From positions 1 through 64,000 of the forward strand of contig NZ_JAAGLU010000015.1 of the NCBI RefSeq assembly GCF_010550245.1: a DNA stretch of 64,000 nt. Direction: 5' to 3'. A program made the position numbers and the translations under genes. This stretch comes from Streptomyces sp. SID12501 (GTDB lineage Bacteria; Actinomycetota; Actinomycetes; Streptomycetales; Streptomycetaceae). The notes under the pieces were generated by a model. The model worked only from the letters and a program-made list of their open reading frames with translations. It was not told where the DNA came from and did not search any database. Below, one piece after another: positions 1 through 7,749 of the stretch; position 1 is the first letter of the stretch, and each line of letters starts with the position of its first letter.

Positions 1-2709
1 GACGCGGGCTGCTGGGCCGGAGAGGCGGGTGCCAAAGGCGACGAGGCTGTCGCGGCGGCGGCCAAGGCCAAGCGGTTGGCCGATCAGGCCACCCGCGCGG
101 CGGGTGTGGCACAGTCCAACGCCAAGCAGGCCGGCACGGCTGCCCGGCAGTCGCGCGACGCGGCCAACGAGACCGCCGCGCATGCCGAGGCGGCGGCGAT
201 CGCGGCGAACAAGGCCGCCGACTCGGCGGGTCAGTCGGTGGACGCCGCCAAGGACTCCACCGAGGCGGCGAACGCGGCCACCGCGGCCGCGAACAACGCG
301 CTGAAGGCGGCCGACCAGGCCTCGACCGTGGTGGAGCTGGCACGCAAGGCGGACGCCGAGCAGCTGGCCCAGCAGCAGGACGAGGCGGTCCTGGCGGCCG
401 AGGAGGCCTCTCAGGCCTACGACGAGAAGGTGGCCGCCTCCCAGTGGGAGATCGGCCGCATCCAGGAACTCAGCGCCCAGACAGAGCAGTTGGTGTCCGA
501 GGCCGCGGCGGCCTCCGACCTGTCGGTCACGGCCGCCAAGGGACGTCAGGCAGCGGTCAACCTGCTTGCTACCGGCGGAACCTGGGTCCGGGACGCCGCC
601 AGGGACGCACTGGCGGGCAGCGACGACGACGTCGCCGAGTTCGTGCGCGCCAGACTGGCGCTGGCCATGGAACAGGACGACCGCGCCAGCGTCGGCCACA
701 TCGCCCTGAACAGCGAGGTTCCCGCGCAGCGGCAAGCGGCGCTGGATGTGCTGGACAAGCCGATCGGCCAGGTACGTGAGTGGCTGCGTACGCGCGCCTA
801 CCCGGGCAAGGAGGACGACGACCGGGTCGCCGTGGCCAAGATCGCGGCTAAGGGCGGTCCAGGTGTGAAGGCCGCCGCGAGCGAGGCGCTGGACGGTACC
901 GCGGCCGACGTGGCGGAGTTCCTGGAGACCGGGCAGTACCAGGCGCAGGAGGACGACGACCGCGTGGCGGTCGCCGAGGCCCTCGCCACCGGCGGCCCCG
1001 AGGTCCAGGCCGCGGTGCAGGCCGTGCTGTCGGGACCGGCGTCCGGGCTGCGTCCCTTCCTGGAGATCGGCCTGTACAAGGCACGCCAGCGGGACGCCAA
1101 CGCCGCCGCGCACATCGCCGAGGTCAACGTCCTGCTGCAGGCCGCCTACAAGTCGGCGGCGCTCGCGGCGAAGGATGCCAACGAGGCGCAGAAGGCTGCT
1201 GCGGAGGCACGTAAGAACGCCGCCGAGGCCACCGCGTGGTCCAACAAGGCAAACGCGTCCGCCGAACAGGCGAACACATACGCCAAGCAGGCCGACAAGT
1301 CGGCCGACCAGGCCGCCGAATCCGCCGCCGAGGCGGCCGAGTCCGCTAGGACGGCCCGGAACGCGGCCGCGGCGGCCCAGGCGGACGCACAGTCGGCGGC
1401 CCGCTCGGCCGAACGCGCCCAGCACTCCGCCGCCATCGCCTACGGCTACTCCCTCGATGCCAACAACTCCGCCTATCAGGCCGGTCTTTCCGCGCTTGCG
1501 GCGGAAGCGGACTCCGCCGCAGCCGCCAAGGCTTCCACCGAGGCCGTAAAGACCGCCGCAGGCCTGCTGGTCGCGGAACTGAAGGCGCAGATCAAGGAGG
1601 AGGCCGCCCAGGAGACCAGCAAGCCGCTCAGCGACGAGGAGCTGCGCGCGGTACTGGAGAAGCGGTTGATCGAATTCCGCGGAAACCCCTGGGAGAACGA
1701 GGAGCTGAAGCCGGGCGAGACGCTCTTGGTCTGCGGCGGTGACGGCGCCGGCGGTATGGGCTGCATCACCACCACCTATCTCGACCGCCTGATCGCCTGG
1801 TACGTCGGTGCCGAGGAGATCGAGGAGTGCCTGGCGACCAAGAAGCTCTCGTGCCTCAAGGGCCTCGCCCTCAGCGCCCTCAAGATCAAGATCTTCAAGA
1901 AGATCAACTGCGGGAAGAGTAGCTTCACGCCGGGCACCCGGGTCCTGATGGCCGACGGCCGGGCCAGGGCGATCGAGGACGTCCGGGTCGGCGACCAGGT
2001 CATGGCCACCGACTCTGAGTCCGGCCGTACCGAGGCGAAGCGCGTCCAGCTGACCATTGGCAGCAGGGGGCAGAAGAACCTCGTGGACGTCACCGTCACC
2101 AGTCCCGACGGGCAGTCCACGGGCACGCTGGTCGCCACCGACAACCACCCCTTCTGGGTGGCGGGTGACCAGAACACCTGGACCGACGCCGGACAGCTCG
2201 AACCCGGCGACGCACTGCGGACCGAAGCCGGTACCTCCGCAGAGGTCAGCGAGACCAAGGCGTGGGCCACACCCGAGCAGCGCGTCCACAATCTGACGAT
2301 CGCCGACTTCCACACTTACTATGTGGTGGCGGGCGAGACCCCTGTTCTGGTGCACAACGCGAGCTGCCCCATCGGCTTTACGAACGACACGGTCGGGGAC
2401 GCCTTCACCAAGATGAACAAAGAGGGCGGTCACGCCATGCGCCACCTGAAAGAAGACGGGCTGATTCCTAGTAAGGGAAGCGTCAAGTCCCAGCTCGAGT
2501 ACTTCCAGAAGAATTTCTCGCAGATTCTGACGTCGCCGGACAAGACGTTCGACTGGAGGACCGGGGGCACGGACGCCAAGGGATTCGCCAAGAAGGTCAA
2601 TGGCAAGGTGATCGTGATCATGGTGGCAAAGGAAGGGCCTTATCAGGGCAAGATCATTACCGCGATGGTGCCCGGCGCCAAGAACATGGCGAAATGGGGT
2701 CTCCTGTGA
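1..2709 (+). CDS. Polymorphic toxin with ALF repeats and Hint domain (5' partial)
   Basis: The reading frame is open from the first base of the window, so the N-terminus lies outside it; about 902 residues are visible. Residues 1-200 and 380-530 are alanine-rich helical, coiled-coil-like sequence. Residues about 205-365 hold four ALF-type repeats, recognisable by VAEFLETG and QEDDDRVAVA. A Hint/pretoxin autoprocessing domain spans about 638-790: PGTRVLMADG, GDQVMATD, the DNHPFWV histidine block, and the terminal FHTYYV...PVLVHN junction. The last ~110 residues after VHN are the variable toxin tip, with GGHAMRHLKEDG and a final strand pair around GKVIVIMVAKEG. I cannot assign it firmly; the His-rich start and C-terminal strands recall BECR-fold RNases. 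The protein is presumably exported and self-cleaved at the Hint/tip junction. The adjacent overlapping gene is the expected immunity gene. Confidence 0.85.
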   Translation, partial: DAGCWAGEAGAKGDEAVAAAAKAKRLADQATRAAGVAQSNAKQAGTAARQSRDAANETAAHAEAAAIAANKAADSAGQSVDAAKDSTEAANAATAAANNALKAADQASTVVELARKADAEQLAQQQDEAVLAAEEASQAYDEKVAASQWEIGRIQELSAQTEQLVSEAAAASDLSVTAAKGRQAAVNLLATGGTWVRDAARDALAGSDDDVAEFVRARLALAMEQDDRASVGHIALNSEVPAQRQAALDVLDKPIGQVREWLRTRAYPGKEDDDRVAVAKIAAKGGPGVKAAASEALDGTAADVAEFLETGQYQAQEDDDRVAVAEALATGGPEVQAAVQAVLSGPASGLRPFLEIGLYKARQRDANAAAHIAEVNVLLQAAYKSAALAAKDANEAQKAAAEARKNAAEATAWSNKANASAEQANTYAKQADKSADQAAESAAEAAESARTARNAAAAAQADAQSAARSAERAQHSAAIAYGYSLDANNSAYQAGLSALAAEADSAAAAKASTEAVKTAAGLLVAELKAQIKEEAAQETSKPLSDEELRAVLEKRLIEFRGNPWENEELKPGETLLVCGGDGAGGMGCITTTYLDRLIAWYVGAEEIEECLATKKLSCLKGLALSALKIKIFKKINCGKSSFTPGTRVLMADGRARAIEDVRVGDQVMATDSESGRTEAKRVQLTIGSRGQKNLVDVTVTSPDGQSTGTLVATDNHPFWVAGDQNTWTDAGQLEPGDALRTEAGTSAEVSETKAWATPEQRVHNLTIADFHTYYVVAGETPVLVHNASCPIGFTNDTVGDAFTKMNKEGGHAMRHLKEDGLIPSKGSVKSQLEYFQKNFSQILTSPDKTFDWRTGGTDAKGFAKKVNGKVIVIMVAKEGPYQGKIITAMVPGAKNMAKWGLL

Positions 2710-3182
2710 CCTCCCTCAAGGACGCCATCACATGGAGCGGCCCGGCGGTCTTCATCCTCTTCACGATCGGGCGAGCCGAATCCCGCCTGGAGGCGGGTGA
2801 GTTCGAGCTCTCCGGCACGCGACCGGACGAGGTCGGACTCTATGAGATGGTCTCCGATCCCAAAGAGAGGGAAGCGACCGTCTGGGAGTACGACCTCACC
2901 TTCGAGGACGATCGCCTGGACGACCCCGATTTCCCCGGTTATCTGCGAGAGTACCTGCGGAAAGCGGCTGTGCACGCGGAGGGAATCGCGTGGCTGACGT
3001 TCGAGGGGACCTTTCACTTCGACCACCTCTTCACCGACGACATCGCGGACCAGATCTACGGTTACTGCGTGGCAGGGGACGAACCTGTGGTCGTCTGGGA
3101 TCGCGAGATCATGAAGAGTGATCAATGGAAGCGCGAGATCAGGGAAGCGCGATCGGTTCTGGACCGAGCTTTCCCGGCGTAA
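2706..3182 (+). CDS. Putative immunity protein for the upstream toxin
   Basis: This is a 158-residue acidic soluble protein with no signal peptide. The GTG start at 2706 overlaps the toxin stop (GTGA) and has GGGG a few bases upstream. An in-frame ATG at 2694 is an alternative that would add four residues. Translational coupling to the toxin tip is the classic toxin-immunity arrangement, so it probably binds and neutralises that C-terminal domain in the cytoplasm. I recognise no named Imm family. Visible features are many Asp/Glu, a hydrophobic first strand (GPAVFILFTIG) and aromatic-rich segments such as FEGTFHFDHLF. A strong terminator follows 16 bases after the stop. The immunity role rests on context and is an inference. 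Confidence 0.75.
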   Translation: MTSLKDAITWSGPAVFILFTIGRAESRLEAGEFELSGTRPDEVGLYEMVSDPKEREATVWEYDLTFEDDRLDDPDFPGYLREYLRKAAVHAEGIAWLTFEGTFHFDHLFTDDIADQIYGYCVAGDEPVVVWDREIMKSDQWKREIREARSVLDRAFPA

Positions 3183-3198
3183 CCGAAAGAGAAAGAGA

Positions 3199-3228
3199 AG
3201 GGCTCCCGGCCGATGCCGGGAGCCCTTC
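3199..3228 (+). terminator. Rho-independent-type terminator after toxin-immunity pair
   Basis: A perfect 13-bp stem (AAGGGCTCCCGGC with its complement) and a 4-base CGAT loop lie just after the immunity stop codon. The hairpin closes the toxin-immunity transcript. Confidence 0.85.
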
Positions 3229-3369
3229 GTCGTAGGCCTGGAAAACGAGTCTTCGAACCTGATAGGGGTACGGCGATGACGGGCGGGCTCGCCGGTCACG
3301 TTATGTGAGGCGATTGGGGAGTGAGCACCGTGGACGCAAGGAACCCGCGAGCCTTCGTGATCATGATTG

Positions 3370-3890
3370 TTCTCTATGCAACCGATCATGATGCCGCGGA
3401 TGACCTTGTAGTAGGTCTGCTGGGCCTCGGTGAGCTCGCCTCCAGTGGGCTTCTTGTGCGGGTGGCGGAAGCCGGTACCGGCGTTCTCGTAGCCGAGGTC
3501 GATCAAGTGGGCATGTCCAGTTGGGCGGTGCTGCGGCGCAGGGCATCGATCAGGCCGTGGCGGCGAGCGCAGATGGTGTCGTGCTCTCGGCCCGGACAGA
3601 CCGGTGAGACTCAGATGGGCCAGCCGTCCGGGGTGGCAATGACCTGCACGTTCCCGCCGTGGTGCTTGTGTGTTCCGGCCGCCAGAACGGTCAGCCCTCA
3701 GGGAGGTAGCGGTAGGAGGTGGGGACCGACAGGCCGTTGCCGCAGGCAAGTTGGGACAGACAGGTACCGTCGATGAACAAGCGCAGGACAAGCACGGCCT
3801 GCCGGAAGCAGCCCAGAACACGCCTGCCACTGCGGATCCTGGCCGCGACGCGGTCACCACTCGTCCAAGCGTCGCCTCGCAGACCCGCGC
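3370..3890 (-). pseudogene. Decayed DDE-type (IS5-like) transposase
   Basis: On the minus strand, blocks typical of DDE_Tnp_4-type actinobacterial transposases can be read in order but in different frames. They are FIDGTCLSQLACGNGLSVP, then LTVLA...HKHHGGNVQVIATPDGWP, VSPVCPGREHDTICARRHGL, DLGYENAG, and HKKPTGGELTEAQQTYYKVI. Frame changes and stops, such as TGA after DGWPI and before the LIDLGYE block, break the gene. It ends abruptly after VIRGI, before the usual AVGERANALLK tail. It cannot make a full transposase. I see no clear terminal inverted repeats or target duplication, so the ends are approximate. Confidence 0.75.
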
Positions 3891-3897
3891 CGACGCC

Positions 3898-3940
3898 TCA
3901 CCCCGGATCCACCGGCTTGATGCCTGTGGATCCGGGGTGA
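3898..3940. repeat. Perfect 15-bp inverted repeat, 13-bp spacer
   Basis: TCACCCCGGATCCAC (3898-3912) is matched exactly by its reverse complement at 3926-3940, around CGGCTTGATGCCT. It sits at the 5' edge of the transposase remnant. It could be a terminator, a folded insertion-sequence end or a protein-binding dyad. No T-tract follows on either strand. Confidence 0.7.
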
Positions 3941-4119
3941 ACTGAGGTGAGCGGCGGGCAGGCGGATCGCCGGGCCGACACTGGCCCCTCACGCGAGCAA
4001 GCTCCTCGTAACAGCGGGACTGCACGGCAACAAGTAGTGGCCTCGAACCCCGACGACCTCGGCGTGTGTGCGGCACGGGTACCCGCGTGATCAAGGTCCG
4101 GCAGTGGGGTTACCACTCC
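3941..4119. other. Intergenic stretch, nothing recognised
   Basis: This stretch lies between the inverted repeat and the end of the anti-sigma-type gene. Short reading frames in it show no family motif. It is probably part of the decayed mobile segment. Confidence 0.4.
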
Positions 4120-4857
4120 TCACCCAAGGCCTGGAGGACGTAGAGGCGTACGACCTCGTCGTACGGCGCACAGTCCAACGGCCGCGGCGAAATGTGCAGA
4201 GGTGGTTGCCAGCAGTCCTCCTCGGCCAGGAGCGGGGATGTGCGCTGTGCACGTCGGCGCCGGCGTCGCCAGCGGGCGTCGTGGGGGTTGGGCAGCCTCC
4301 ACACGTACGGGTCCGGTGTGCGCGGTGGCCGGGTGAGTTCGGGTAGGGCCGGTGGGCTCGGCGTGCGAGGGCGGAGTGCGGCGGCCGGCCTGGTGACCAG
4401 TCGTGCCGTCAGCCGGAACATGCGGGGCGACTTCCGGCAGCGGGAAGGTGGCCCACGAGCACTTGGTGAAGCGGCGCAGGTCGCATCCCCATTGGCTGGT
4501 GAGCGCCGAGATGACGGCCAACCCGCGCCCGTTCTCGTCCTGTTGGCCGGCGGTACGGGGTACCGGGGTCTTCTGCTTGTCGGGGTCGGAGACCTCCAGG
4601 AGCAATTGGGCGCCTTGGAGGGTGAGGGTCACCTCCACGAGGGCGAAGGTCACTTCGCAGTGCCGTACGGAGTTGCTGACGAACTCAGTGGCCACAAGGG
4701 CGACGTCGGCGGCGAGTTCGGTGGGCAGGCCCCAGTCGGCGAGGGCCTTTCGGACCTGGGTACGGGTTTTGGGGACGTTTCTGGGGTGCTTGGGGATGCG
4801 GAAGGCGGCTGTTTGGCGGGGCTCGGGGTGGGGCTGGGGTGAGGTGGGTTCGGGCAT
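4120..4857 (-). CDS. Anti-sigma-factor-type ATP-binding protein (HATPase_c_2)
   Basis: A 245-residue protein whose first ~150 residues form a GHKL ATPase domain of the RsbW/SpoIIAB type. The N-box is at about 47-70 (ADVALVATEFVSNSVRHCE), the D-containing G1 box is VSDPDKQKTP, and the G2 box is ENGRGLAVISAL. Such proteins bind or phosphorylate anti-sigma-factor antagonists or sigma factors in the cytoplasm. The last ~95 residues are a Pro/Thr/His-rich low-complexity tail not normally part of the domain, possibly a read-through extension. The gene is divergent from the XRE/DUF5753-DUF397 pair, an arrangement repeated near 48.4-50.2 kb and known from WhiJ-type clusters. The ATG start is well placed, with the shared promoter region upstream. 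Confidence 0.8.
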   Translation of the reverse strand: MPEPTSPQPHPEPRQTAAFRIPKHPRNVPKTRTQVRKALADWGLPTELAADVALVATEFVSNSVRHCEVTFALVEVTLTLQGAQLLLEVSDPDKQKTPVPRTAGQQDENGRGLAVISALTSQWGCDLRRFTKCSWATFPLPEVAPHVPADGTTGHQAGRRTPPSHAEPTGPTRTHPATAHTGPVRVEAAQPPRRPLATPAPTCTAHIPAPGRGGLLATTSAHFAAAVGLCAVRRGRTPLRPPGLG

Positions 4858-5060
4858 GGCGGAGTACCCCCTGACGCTCGGTCACATGCACGCCGTGCGG
4901 CGGTGCACGTGCACCGAGGCTAGACATCAGATCTCAACTCACGCAATGAGAACTGATGCACACGTGCATAAGATGCCCCTATCGAGTGACGCTGGCCTAC
5001 AAATGCCCGCTGGACGGGCAGACTTGGCAACCCGTGAGGCCAGGAGATGGAGGCGGCGAC

Positions 5061-5930
5061 ATGCCCGCAGGTGGGAAGCCGACCGTGCGCAGCAGGCGGT
5101 TCGGCCGCAAGATGCAGCAGCACAGGACCAACGCCGGGTTCGATCAGGCGCAGGCGGCTGCCTTCATCTACGGATCACGATCCAAGATCAGCCGCATGGA
5201 GGACGGCATCACCACCGCGAAACCGGCGGAGGTCCTGCTGCTCCTGGACAGGTACGGCGTTCCGGAGGAGAAGGAACGCGAGCACCTCGTGTGGCTCGCG
5301 AAGAACAGCGGTCACCGTGGCTGGTGGCTCGAACACGCCGCCCACCTGCGGCCGGACTACCTCGACCACATCGCGTTGGAGGACGACGCGACGTACATCC
5401 GCGAGTGGCAGCCGGTGCTGTTCCCCGGGCTCCTGCAGACTCCCGCCTATGCGGAAGCGGTCATCACAATGGGGCCCAACTTCGTTGCCCCCGAACGGGT
5501 CGTCCACCTGGTGAAAGCTCGCGAGGGGCGCCAGGTGAAGGTCGGTGAGGGTGGGGCGACGTACACCGCCATCCTCTGGGAATCGGTCATCACGCAGCCC
5601 TTGGTGAACGTCGAGGTCCACCAAGAGCAGTTGTCCTCGCTTCTTGAGGTAGGGAAGCGGCAGAACGTGACGGTGCAGGTGCTGCCGCTCGCCTCAGGGG
5701 TGTTGGCGGGATCGACGTCCGCCTTCTCTTCCTTCAGCTTCGATTCCGAACCGACCGTCGAAGCGGTGACATTGGACAACTTGAGGGGCACGTCAGTCCT
5801 GGAGAGCGCCGAAGACCTTGCCGCTTACGCCAATGCGTTCGACCTACTACGATCGGCAGCACTGGCGCCGGACGCGACCGCGCGACTCATCCGGCGCGTA
5901 CTGCGGACCATCAAGGAAGACACATCGTGA
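5061..5930 (+). CDS. XRE-family regulator with DUF5753 (WhiJ-like)
   Basis: A 289-residue cytoplasmic DNA-binding protein. An N-terminal helix-turn-helix (about residues 10-65, including GSRSKISRMEDG) is followed by the DUF5753 ligand/partner domain. That domain starts at about residue 95, with the signature EWQPVLFPGLLQTPAYAEAV and later QVLPLASG. I chose the ATG at 5061 because AGGAG lies about 16 bases upstream and homologues start with a short tail before the helix-turn-helix; an in-frame upstream ATG at 4956 has no such support. The stop overlaps the next gene (GTGA), so it is co-translated with a DUF397 protein. WhiJ-type regulators of this architecture act with DUF397 partners in developmental control. 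The specific target is unknown. Confidence 0.88.
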   Translation: MPAGGKPTVRSRRFGRKMQQHRTNAGFDQAQAAAFIYGSRSKISRMEDGITTAKPAEVLLLLDRYGVPEEKEREHLVWLAKNSGHRGWWLEHAAHLRPDYLDHIALEDDATYIREWQPVLFPGLLQTPAYAEAVITMGPNFVAPERVVHLVKAREGRQVKVGEGGATYTAILWESVITQPLVNVEVHQEQLSSLLEVGKRQNVTVQVLPLASGVLAGSTSAFSSFSFDSEPTVEAVTLDNLRGTSVLESAEDLAAYANAFDLLRSAALAPDATARLIRRVLRTIKEDTS

Positions 5931-6136
5931 CCGAACCGATTGGCCCCTTCCGGAAGTCTTCGTACTCCGGACAGGAGAACAACTGCGTTGAGGTTGCCAC
6001 CTGCGCCATAGGCGACCGAGCTGTGCGCGACAGCAAGGACCACACCGGCCCGATCCTCACCTTCGCCCCCGGCGGCTGGCAGGCCTTCCTGGCCGGTGCC
6101 AAATCCGAGGGGTTCGGCCACGTCGCTCGCGGTTGA
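5927..6136 (+). CDS. DUF397 small protein
   Basis: A 69-residue protein made entirely of the DUF397 fold: FRKSSYSGQENNCVEVA, then AVRDSKD, PILTFAPGGW and AFLAG. It starts at a GTG overlapping the stop of the XRE/DUF5753 regulator. In actinomycetes such proteins are paired with a specific DUF5753 regulator and are thought to modulate it. A second intact pair lies near 49.1-50.2 kb and a broken DUF397 copy near 13.5 kb. Confidence 0.9.
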   Translation: MTEPIGPFRKSSYSGQENNCVEVATCAIGDRAVRDSKDHTGPILTFAPGGWQAFLAGAKSEGFGHVARG

Positions 6137-6270
6137 GGCTTGTGCCGTAACTGCTGGTCGCAGCAATGGCTTGTGCTGGAAACTCGGTGGCCGCCGAGTT
6201 CATCTCGCCGGTAGCGTCCGGTCTTCCGATCGGCCGTACCGGCGGCTCCCAGGTTCAGAGAGCGATTCAC

Positions 6271-6624
6271 ATGACCAGTCGACAAGCGACGACAACCCTC
6301 TGGCGCCCCACCGGCCCCAAGGAACTGGACCTGGTCCGTGATCTGAACTGGCGCGCATGGCCACCTCGGCTCCCCGAGCAGCCCATCTTCTACCCGGTTC
6401 TCAACGAGGACTACGCGATCAGGATCGCCCGGGACTGGAACGTGAAGCACGACGGTGCCGGATTCGTCACCCGATTCGAGGTCGACTCGGAGTTCCTGAG
6501 CCGCTATCCCGTCCAGCAGGCCGGCGGGCAGACGATCCTCGAACTCTGGATCCCGGCTGAGGAACTGGACGACCTCAACGCCCACATCGTCGGCGAGATC
6601 CAGGTCGTTCACGAGTTCCACTGA
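6271..6624 (+). CDS. Conserved hypothetical protein, 117 aa
   Basis: The protein matches a short actinobacterial family I know only as hypothetical, with the pattern TTLWRPTGPKELDL, LPEQPIFYPVLNEDYA and IARDWN followed by FVTRFEV. I set the start at the ATG at 6271 because family members begin a few residues before TLWRP. An ATG at 6166 in the same frame would add 35 residues with no family resemblance. It is probably a cytoplasmic single-domain protein. The next gene follows after 18 bases and the two may be co-transcribed. The function is unknown. Confidence 0.75.
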   Translation: MTSRQATTTLWRPTGPKELDLVRDLNWRAWPPRLPEQPIFYPVLNEDYAIRIARDWNVKHDGAGFVTRFEVDSEFLSRYPVQQAGGQTILELWIPAEELDDLNAHIVGEIQVVHEFH

Positions 6625-6642
6625 GGCAAGGAGCCGTACCGC

Positions 6643-6939
6643 ATGTCGTCCGAACCCGGGAGTCCGCAGGGCCCCGAGTGGCAGACCGTCTGCCGTGTCT
6701 GTGGGTACGACGACGGCGTGGAGCCCTTCTGGGAACACGGCTGGCCCAACGAGGGCGCCATCTGCCCGTGCTGCGACAACGAGCCCGATGTCAGCGACGT
6801 CAGCGTCATGGGGATCCGCGGCTACCGCGGCTACTGGCTTGGCGACCTCCAGGGCGCCCCCTGGAGGTCGCCGAGCTCCCGCCCGAAGGACTGGGACCTG
6901 CTGGAGCAGGTGGCCCACATTCCGACCGAGTGGCGCTGA
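6643..6939 (+). CDS. Cysteine-rich CPCC-type small protein
   Basis: A 98-residue protein with CRVCGYDDG (C-x2-C) and, about 25 residues later, ICPCCDNE. The four cysteines are well spaced for a zinc site, as in CPCC-type cysteine-rich proteins. The rest is aromatic and acidic (RGYRGYWLGDL, KDWDLLEQVAHIP). It starts 18 bases after the stop of the previous hypothetical gene, with AAGGAG upstream, and ends just before a terminator. It may be an immunity or partner protein of the preceding gene product, but nothing in the sequence proves that. Confidence 0.7.
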   Translation: MSSEPGSPQGPEWQTVCRVCGYDDGVEPFWEHGWPNEGAICPCCDNEPDVSDVSVMGIRGYRGYWLGDLQGAPWRSPSSRPKDWDLLEQVAHIPTEWR

Positions 6940-6956
6940 CTGCTGCTGCAGGACCG

Positions 6957-6986
6957 GCGGGCCCGCGTGACCATACGCGGGCCCGC
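6957..6986 (+). terminator. Strong 12-bp GC hairpin terminator
   Basis: GCGGGCCCGCGT (6957-6968) pairs perfectly with 6975-6986 across a 6-base loop, 17 bases after the stop codon of the cysteine-rich gene. It separates that unit from the ArsR/MFS operon. Confidence 0.8.
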
Positions 6987-7029
6987 TTCCGAGTTCTCGA
7001 GCCTCGCCCCGGGCCCTGCCGGATGGTTT

Positions 7030-7104
7030 CCCGTCGAACCAATTTCCCAAATAAATTCTGCAAAAATACCTTTGGAAAGCCTCTGGGTGTTCTAACCTCC
7101 CGTC
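7030..7104 (+). promoter_or_regulatory. AT-rich promoter region of ArsR-MFS operon
   Basis: A locally AT-rich patch (7041-7075) precedes the ArsR-type gene. TTCTAACCT ends only a few bases before the ATG at 7105, so the leader must be very short or absent. A CCAAA...TTTGG half-site pair (7047-7051 and 7071-7075) could be the autoregulatory operator. The promoter elements are tentative. Confidence 0.4.
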
Positions 7105-7749
7105 ATGGCAAGCGAAGAACAGAGACGCGTGCTCGATCCTGAGCAGGACGCGGCAGCCTTGAAGGCCCTTACGCACCCGTTGCGGATCCGGCTGCTCGGG
7201 CTGCTGCGGCAGGACGGCCCGGCCACCGCGAGTGAGCTCGCGGTGGCGACCGGGGAGTCATCCGCTTCCACCAGCTATCACCTGCGAGTCCTGGCGAAGT
7301 ACGTGTTCGTCACCGAGGCCGAGCACCGTGACGGGCGGGAGCGTCGCTGGCAAGCGGTGCACTCCGTGACCTCCTGGAACAACAAGGCAATGGAAGCCTC
7401 GCCGGGCAGCCGCACCTGGCTCAGCTTGTCGCGCAGGGCGCAGATCGAGCACCTGGAGGCTTCGCTCGTCCGGCACGAGGCCGATATCGCCGACGGACGG
7501 CTGGGACAGGAGTGGGTGGAGCCTTCGGGGATCAGCGACCTGATGCCCCACCTGACCCCCGAGTCGCTCACGGAACTCAGGGAGGTGATCGACCGGAAAC
7601 TGGAGGAACTGACCACCCGCGACGCAGGGGATCCACGCGCCGCTCAGGTCGTACTCCTCACCGCCGGGCTGCCCCTGGCCCCGCGCCCCGCAGGGGCGAA
7701 GCCGGACCCCTCCGCCCTTGCGGAGACAGATGCCGACAACGCGTCATGA
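7105..7749 (+). CDS. ArsR-type winged-helix transcriptional regulator
   Basis: A 214-residue regulator. Residues about 12-80 form a helix-turn-helix of the ArsR/HTH_20 type: ALKALTHPLRIRLLGLL, SELAVATGESSASTSYHLRVL, and the wing HRDGRERRWQA. The C-terminal half is helical, with EHLEASLVRHEADI, and probably dimerises or senses a ligand. It lacks the CxC metal motif of metal-sensing ArsR proteins. Its stop overlaps the start of an MFS transporter (ATGA), the usual layout for a regulator controlling an exporter. The last ~35 residues are Pro/Ala-rich and probably disordered. Confidence 0.88.
   Translation: MASEEQRRVLDPEQDAAALKALTHPLRIRLLGLLRQDGPATASELAVATGESSASTSYHLRVLAKYVFVTEAEHRDGRERRWQAVHSVTSWNNKAMEASPGSRTWLSLSRRAQIEHLEASLVRHEADIADGRLGQEWVEPSGISDLMPHLTPESLTELREVIDRKLEELTTRDAGDPRAAQVVLLTAGLPLAPRPAGAKPDPSALAETDADNAS

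Noticed and set aside
3230..3369. Possible tRNA-like TTCGAACC segment after the first terminator
   Set aside because: No cloverleaf can be drawn around it; acceptor and anticodon stems are absent.
3321..3776. Plus-strand frame over the transposase remnant
   Set aside because: It is antisense to recognisable transposase blocks.
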